The notes under the pieces: generated by a model
The model's database searches: none
What the model saw: the letters and a program-made list of their open reading frames with translations, nothing else
What the model was told of the DNA's origin: nothing
Part shown: piece by piece, positions 5,751 through 9,071 of the stretch
Layout: every line of letters starts with the position of its first letter
How positions within the stretch are numbered: the stretch's first letter is position 1
Position numbers and translations under genes: made by a program
Assembly: GCA_902478765.1 (NCBI GenBank)
Contig: CABSMN010000030.1
Coordinates: 1-9,071 of the forward strand
Length of the DNA: 9,071 nt
DNA from: an uncultured Collinsella sp.
GTDB lineage: Bacteria > Actinomycetota > Coriobacteriia > Coriobacteriales > Coriobacteriaceae
Direction of reading: 5' to 3'

Positions 5751-6248
5751 TCTGCCATCTACGCGCTTGGCCATCCAAACATGGGGCTGGCCCTCGTCTT
5801 CGTAGTCTACCGGGGCAATTTGCGTGTAACCCGCCTTTATATAGAGCGGCAGCACGTATTCCTGCGCATGCAGCTTAATGAGCTTGGCGCCGGCATCACG
5901 CACGCACGTATCACTGGCCTCGACAATCTTGCTCGCCAGACCACGACGGCGCATGCTCGGCAGCACAGCTACGCGGCCCATAATGTAGGTCTCCCCTGCC
6001 GCAACGCCTTCGTCCATCTCGCACGCCGGCGACACCGGTGCCTCCGCGTCGGCTACGCGCTCCAGCTCCTCAGGAAACACGCGCGAACAACCGGCGAGCT
6101 CGCCGTCCACGTACAGCGTCACATGGATGCAGCTCGGAGCCTCGTCGATAGCGTCAAACTCATTCTCGTAGCCCTGCTCATCCATAAAAACGACGCGGCG
6201 CACCAGCGCCGCGTCTTCAAAGCATCCCGTTTTAAGTTGGATATCCAT
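5748..6248 (-). CDS. GNAT family N-acetyltransferase
   Basis: A 166-residue single-domain acetyltransferase, the usual length for a stand-alone GNAT protein. The acetyl-CoA binding motif A is clear: GRVAVLPSMRRRGLASKI at 91-108, where the RRRGLA loop would hold the pyrophosphate. The later block LHAQEYVLPLYIKAGY (126-141) and the ending PHVWMAK resemble the YjcF/ElaA-like branch. The substrate, a small molecule or protein amine, cannot be told. I chose the ATG at 6248 because GAAGGGG lies five bases upstream (6260-6254); a TTG at 6266 would add six residues but lacks such a site. The gene starts 39 bases after the phosphatase gene on the same strand, so it may be a distal member of the polysaccharide-regulator transcript, though a role in that pathway is not implied. 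Confidence 0.9.
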   Translation of the reverse strand: MDIQLKTGCFEDAALVRRVVFMDEQGYENEFDAIDEAPSCIHVTLYVDGELAGCSRVFPEELERVADAEAPVSPACEMDEGVAAGETYIMGRVAVLPSMRRRGLASKIVEASDTCVRDAGAKLIKLHAQEYVLPLYIKAGYTQIAPVDYEDEGQPHVWMAKRVDGR

Positions 6249-6253
6249 GGCTG

Positions 6254-6260
6254 CCCCTTC
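6254..6260 (-). promoter_or_regulatory. Ribosome binding site fixing the acetyltransferase start
   Basis: GAAGGGG on the minus strand sits five bases before the ATG at 6248. It lies within the possible six-codon extension that would begin at the TTG at 6266, which argues for the shorter protein. Confidence 0.65.
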
Positions 6261-6287
6261 ATTCAATGCGAACGTTAGGGACAGATT

Positions 6288-6938
6288 TTAGCGAAAATGA
6301 GCTCCGCGCACGCTGAACTTCGCGCGAGCCTTTGCCAGGCAGTCGTAATGACCCACGTTATGGGCATCGCTCGCGATATAGCTGTACAGGTTCTGATCGA
6401 ACAGACGCTGTGCAGGCTTTTTCTCGCGACCAAAACGACCGCCGGCAATAAAGTCCGCCGAAGCCTGCAGCTTACAACCCATATCGACCAGACGCTCCGC
6501 CACGCTCACATCCTTTTGGACCGCGCGATAACGCTCAGGATGAGCGATGATCACCTGGTAGCCAAGGCACTGCAAATCGTAAATCGTGTTCTCGTACTCT
6601 CTAAACGCATACGCATCGGCATGGGTCGAAAGCTCGAGCAGAAACTCATTGGTCCCATCGAAATGCAAGTGCTCCGCGGCATCAATACCAAGCTCGACAA
6701 GCTTACGATGGTTGACCTCAAAGCCCATCTGGAGCGGAAAACCATCGGCGTTATCACGCAGCAGCTCAAAGGCATCCCACATTTTGTCGTAATCAAAATA
6801 AGGATCACGACAGTGCGGAGTGCAAACGATTCTGGTAACACCGGCCCGCTTGGCAGCCTCGAGCATCGCCAGGCTCTCATCGAGATCGGCGGCGCCGTCG
6901 TCTACACCCGGCAAGATATGGCAATGAATGTCACGCAT
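6288..6938 (-). CDS. cpsB: CpsB/CapC (YwqE)-type protein-tyrosine phosphatase, PHP family
   Basis: A 216-residue metal-dependent phosphatase that removes phosphate from the tyrosine-rich tail of the partner kinase and so resets polysaccharide synthesis. The PHP-domain ligands are all visible: DIHCHILPGVDDG at 3-15 (His5, His7), CTPH at 39-42 (His42), GFE at 72-74 (Glu74), IAHPERY at 131-137 (His133) and SDAH at 190-193 (Asp191, His193). It is somewhat shorter than the pneumococcal CpsB (about 243 residues); the sequence stops soon after the last metal motif. The ATG at 6938 is preceded by a modest AAGG and lies 17 bases after the kinase gene stop, consistent with one transcript. The HCHILPGVDDG signature separates it from histidinol phosphatases of the same fold. 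Confidence 0.94.
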   Translation of the reverse strand: MRDIHCHILPGVDDGAADLDESLAMLEAAKRAGVTRIVCTPHCRDPYFDYDKMWDAFELLRDNADGFPLQMGFEVNHRKLVELGIDAAEHLHFDGTNEFLLELSTHADAYAFREYENTIYDLQCLGYQVIIAHPERYRAVQKDVSVAERLVDMGCKLQASADFIAGGRFGREKKPAQRLFDQNLYSYIASDAHNVGHYDCLAKARAKFSVRGAHFR

Positions 6939-6955
6939 AAATCGGCCTTAATCAG

Positions 6956-7693
6956 CTAAACGTTTGCTCGGTTGGTGAAGATGCCCTTTTTGGAAGTCCC
7001 CTGATCGTCGGAGCCCTTCTTCACCTTCTTACCGTCCTTGGTGTAGTAGGAGTAGTAGTACTCGCTGGTCTCGGTCTCGCAGTAGTTCATAACGGTACCG
7101 ATGAGCTTGACCTTCTCGGACTTCTTAAGCTGACCGATGGCGTTGAGCGCCTCCTCGCGCTTGGTGAAATCCTCACGCACGACAAAAAGTGCACCGTCGG
7201 TCAGACTTGCGATCTCGGCAGCATCGATGAAGGTGCCGACCGGGGGAGCATCAAAGATGACGTACTGGAACTTGGCGGACAGTGCCTTTACCAGCTTGGC
7301 AAAGCGGTGAGAGACGATGATGTCGGCAGGATTGGGAATATGCGGCTCGGCATCGAGGAAGTAGAAGTTCTTCTGACCCGTCTCGACAATCGCCTGGTCA
7401 ATAGAAACCTGCTCGGAAAGGACTGCATAGAGTCCGCCGCGGGAGCGGACGCCGAGCATATCGGCAAGGGACCTGCGATGCATATCAGCCTCGACCAGCA
7501 GGACGCTCTTGCCGCTGGTGGCGATAGCCTGGGCAAGGTTGATGGAAACCGTAGACTTGCCCTCGTTGGGAATCGAGGACGTAACGGTGATGGTGCGAAT
7601 GGGGTCGTCCACGCTCGCAAAGCGGATGTTGGCCAGAAGGGTCTTGGCGGCATTCTGTACAACGAGCTTATCGGTATTCTTTGCCTTAGCCAT
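6956..7693 (-). CDS. cpsD: CpsD/CapB-type bacterial tyrosine kinase (BY-kinase)
   Basis: A 245-residue cytoplasmic kinase that works with the membrane protein encoded just upstream; autophosphorylation of its tail is known in this family to control capsule or exopolysaccharide chain length and output. The P-loop SSIPNEGKST spans 39-48. The Walker A' region VLLVEADMHRR is at 64-74, with Glu68 where Asp is usual and Asp70 kept. IPNPADII (119-126) matches the conserved NP segment, and Walker B VIFDAPPV is at 145-152 (Asp148). The C-terminus holds the tyrosine cluster EYYYSYY (211-217), the expected phosphorylation sites, followed by a lysine-rich tail. The ATG at 7693 comes two bases after the TAG of the upstream gene, with AAAGGTGG inside that gene's end, so translation is probably coupled. 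MinD/ParA ATPases share the fold but lack the tyrosine tail. Confidence 0.95.
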   Translation of the reverse strand: MAKAKNTDKLVVQNAAKTLLANIRFASVDDPIRTITVTSSIPNEGKSTVSINLAQAIATSGKSVLLVEADMHRRSLADMLGVRSRGGLYAVLSEQVSIDQAIVETGQKNFYFLDAEPHIPNPADIIVSHRFAKLVKALSAKFQYVIFDAPPVGTFIDAAEIASLTDGALFVVREDFTKREEALNAIGQLKKSEKVKLIGTVMNYCETETSEYYYSYYTKDGKKVKKGSDDQGTSKKGIFTNRANV

Positions 7694-7695
7694 GC

Positions 7696-8352
7696 CTATT
7701 TACCACCTTTCATAGCCGGAATTCGGCCAACAACGGGAATACCCAGGAGCTCTTCTGCCTCTTCGGCACCGCGGATGCGGGTGTTGAGCATGTCTGCCAG
7801 GACGACATAGGCAACTGCGATAAAGATGCCCGCGAGGAACGCGACGGCAACGTACAGCATGCGCTTGGGACCGCTGGGGGCCTCGGGGGTCTTGGCCTCG
7901 TCGATAACGTTGATGCTCTGGGCAGCGCCGACGTTCTGGGCGACCGTACTCACCGAGCTGGCCATGGCCTTAGCGACCTCAGCCGTCTCCTTGGCATCGG
8001 TGCCGGTGACCGAAAGCGTAATGACACGCGTGGTCGTCTCGGAGGAAACAGAGACCTTGTAGTCATCCAGATCGGAAAGGCCCAGCTCATTGGCAGCACC
8101 ACTCTTAACGCTATCGCTATCGAGCAGCGTGGCGATATCGTTGGAAAGCATCTGGCTCGCCGAGAGATCGTTGTAGCTCATCTGACCGCTATCGTCGGTC
8201 TTGGCGAGAATGTACATGCTCGTCGTGGCGGTGTAGGTGTTATCCATCGCAGCGAAGGACACGATGCCCATGGCGATCGCGCAAACCACCGGAAGGGTGA
8301 TGACCAGCTTAAGGTGCTTTTTCAGCAGCTGGAACAATTCGAGAAGGGTCAT
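7696..8352 (-). CDS. cpsC: Wzz/CpsC (CapA)-type chain-length determinant, BY-kinase activator
   Basis: A 218-residue membrane protein with the two-helix layout of the Gram-positive Wzz family: helix one at about 15-36, an extracytoplasmic domain of about 130 residues, and helix two at about 165-186. The proline-rich TPEAPSGPKR (155-164) comes just before helix two, as is typical. The short cytoplasmic tail contains TRIRGAEEAEELLGIPVVGRIP (191-212), which matches the conserved family end that contacts and activates the separate kinase. The ATG at 8352 is supported by AAAGG eight bases upstream. It is the first gene of the cluster, downstream of a possible promoter at 8400-8428. The split of activator and kinase into two proteins is the Gram-positive form; proteobacteria fuse them. 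Confidence 0.93.
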   Translation of the reverse strand: MTLLELFQLLKKHLKLVITLPVVCAIAMGIVSFAAMDNTYTATTSMYILAKTDDSGQMSYNDLSASQMLSNDIATLLDSDSVKSGAANELGLSDLDDYKVSVSSETTTRVITLSVTGTDAKETAEVAKAMASSVSTVAQNVGAAQSINVIDEAKTPEAPSGPKRMLYVAVAFLAGIFIAVAYVVLADMLNTRIRGAEEAEELLGIPVVGRIPAMKGGK

Positions 8353-8399
8353 GCAGCTTGCCTTTCAGTTCCCCAGTTCGTATTGACAAAACTGTCCGT

Positions 8400-8428
8400 A
8401 TGTTATCGCATCTTTTTACCGAGACCAA
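8400..8428 (-). promoter_or_regulatory. Possible promoter of the chain-length/kinase/phosphatase operon
   Basis: On the minus strand TTGGTC (8428-8423) and TAACAT (8405-8400) are separated by 17 bases. They match the -35 consensus at three of six bases and the -10 at four of six. The start would be near 8393, with a leader of about 40 bases. The match is modest, but position and spacing are suitable, and no better pair stands out between the terminator at 8493-8523 and the gene. Confidence 0.35.
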
Positions 8429-8463
8429 ACTCTATACATAAGAAACAGCCTCTACGGTAAAAA
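8413..8463. repeat. Inverted repeat TTTTTACCG/CGGTAAAAA over the operon promoter
   Basis: TTTTTACCG (8413-8421) is exactly complementary to 8455-8463, and three more pairs (AGA with TCT) form past a bulged base at 8454. The left arm lies in the spacer of the proposed promoter and reaches its -35 box. It may be a two-site operator, or a stem in a longer leader if transcription starts further upstream. Confidence 0.4.
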
Positions 8464-8492
8464 TGCCGGAAGCGTCCGTAAAATTGCACAAC

Positions 8493-8523
8493 AACGCCGC
8501 ACCCGAAAGACAGATGCGGCGTT
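8493..8523 (-). terminator. Intrinsic terminator of the histidine kinase gene
   Basis: A nine-base perfect stem (8493-8501 with 8515-8523) encloses a 13-base loop, starting 25 bases after the kinase stop codon. On the minus strand a mixed T-rich stretch follows (TTGTTGTGCAATTTT) rather than a clean U-run, so it is plausible but not ideal. It separates the kinase gene from the polysaccharide cluster. Confidence 0.55.
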
Positions 8524-8548
8524 CATGTCAATATCCATATCGTTACCG

Positions 8549-9071
8549 CTACGCGAACGGCTCGTCCTGCTGCACGGGGAACGTCACCGTAATGGTGGTT
8601 CCCACGCCCAACTCGCTCGACAGATCGAGCGTGGCGTGATGATACAGCGCGGCATGCTTGACAATGGCAAGCCCCAAGCCAGTTCCGCCACGCGCCTTGG
8701 ACCTACTCTTGTCCACGCGATAGAACCGCTCAAACACCTTGCCCTGCTCTTCGGGTGCGATGCCGATTCCCGTGTCGGCGACCGCGAGAAACGGATGGCC
8801 CTCGTCGTTGGTACCGCACTGCAGCGTAACCGTACCGCCGGGTCGGTTGTAGCGGATGGCGTTGCTTGCCAGATTATAGATGAGCTCGTCGATCAAGCGC
8901 GACACGCCTTCGATGACCACGGGCTTGGTTTCATGACCTATCGTCACATTCGCCTGACGGGCGACCTGTTCAAGGCGCTGCTCAACCGCGTAGATGGCGC
9001 GTGAGAGCTCAATAGGCTCCGTGGACCCAATAGGCACCGCCTCACCCTCGGTCGCACGCTCGGCCTCGTCC
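8549..9071 (-). CDS. Sensor histidine kinase, C-terminal part (PhoR/VicK-like)
   Basis: The frame is open to the window edge, so only the last 173 residues are seen. The HATPase domain is complete: an N box around ELIYNLASNAIRYN (62-75), the G1 box VADTGIGI (97-104), an F box FERFYRVDKSRS (113-124), the G2 box GGTGLGLAIVKH (128-139) and the final GVGTTITVTFP. The F-box sequence followed by RVDKSRS is typical of PhoR/VicK/ResE-type kinases, which phosphorylate an OmpR-type regulator. The dimerisation domain with its phospho-accepting histidine and any sensor part lie beyond the edge, as would the response regulator gene. A GTG at 9037 is in frame but is not the start, because coding sequence continues upstream of it. 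The signal sensed is unknown. Confidence 0.93.
   Translation of the reverse strand, partial: DEAERATEGEAVPIGSTEPIELSRAIYAVEQRLEQVARQANVTIGHETKPVVIEGVSRLIDELIYNLASNAIRYNRPGGTVTLQCGTNDEGHPFLAVADTGIGIAPEEQGKVFERFYRVDKSRSKARGGTGLGLAIVKHAALYHHATLDLSSELGVGTTITVTFPVQQDEPFA

Noticed and set aside
5715..6959. Plus-strand frames of 187 and 220 codons opposite the acetyltransferase and phosphatase genes
   Set aside because: Both lie opposite genes with intact catalytic motifs and lack any convincing motif of their own.
8549..9037. Histidine kinase starting at the GTG at 9037
   Set aside because: The frame continues open upstream to the window edge, and a protein starting here would lack the dimerisation domain needed by this kinase type.

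Overview
The window looks like chromosomal DNA of a fairly GC-rich, Gram-positive, host-associated anaerobe. The best match from general knowledge is a Coriobacteriia member close to Collinsella. This rests on the YhgE/Pip proteins, the Firmicutes-style split polysaccharide regulators (CpsC/CpsD/CpsB), AAGGAGG-type ribosome sites and the style of the intergenic palindromes. It is an inference without any database search. All eight genes I support are on the minus strand, so transcription runs from high to low coordinates; every long plus-strand reading frame is a shadow.

In transcription order: (1) the C-terminal half of a sensor histidine kinase (8549-9071, cut by the window edge), ending in a hairpin terminator at 8493-8523; (2) a compact cluster of a Wzz/CpsC-like chain-length protein (7696-8352), a CpsD/CapB tyrosine kinase (6956-7693) and a CpsB/YwqE PHP-type tyrosine phosphatase (6288-6938), with 2 and 17 bases between genes. 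This cluster would control export and chain length of a surface polysaccharide, but no glycosyltransferase, flippase or polymerase follows it here; (3) a GNAT acetyltransferase (5748-6248) 39 bases further on; (4) htpG (3521-5545), the bacterial Hsp90, whose leader contains a terminator-like hairpin; (5) a gene-free stretch of about 440 bases (3080-3520) packed with palindromes; (6) a large YhgE/Pip membrane protein (263-3079), followed with no gap by a second YhgE/Pip gene (1-262, cut by the window edge).

The kinase, phosphatase and chain-length protein form one known working unit: CpsC activates CpsD, CpsD phosphorylates itself on its C-terminal tyrosines, and CpsB removes the phosphates. 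The two YhgE/Pip genes are translationally linked and probably act together in the cell envelope. I see no wholly new gene system. The less ordinary material is non-coding: a row of hairpins after htpG, dispersed GGGAC-type palindromes at gene ends, a possible attenuator before htpG, and symmetrical repeats over two promoters.
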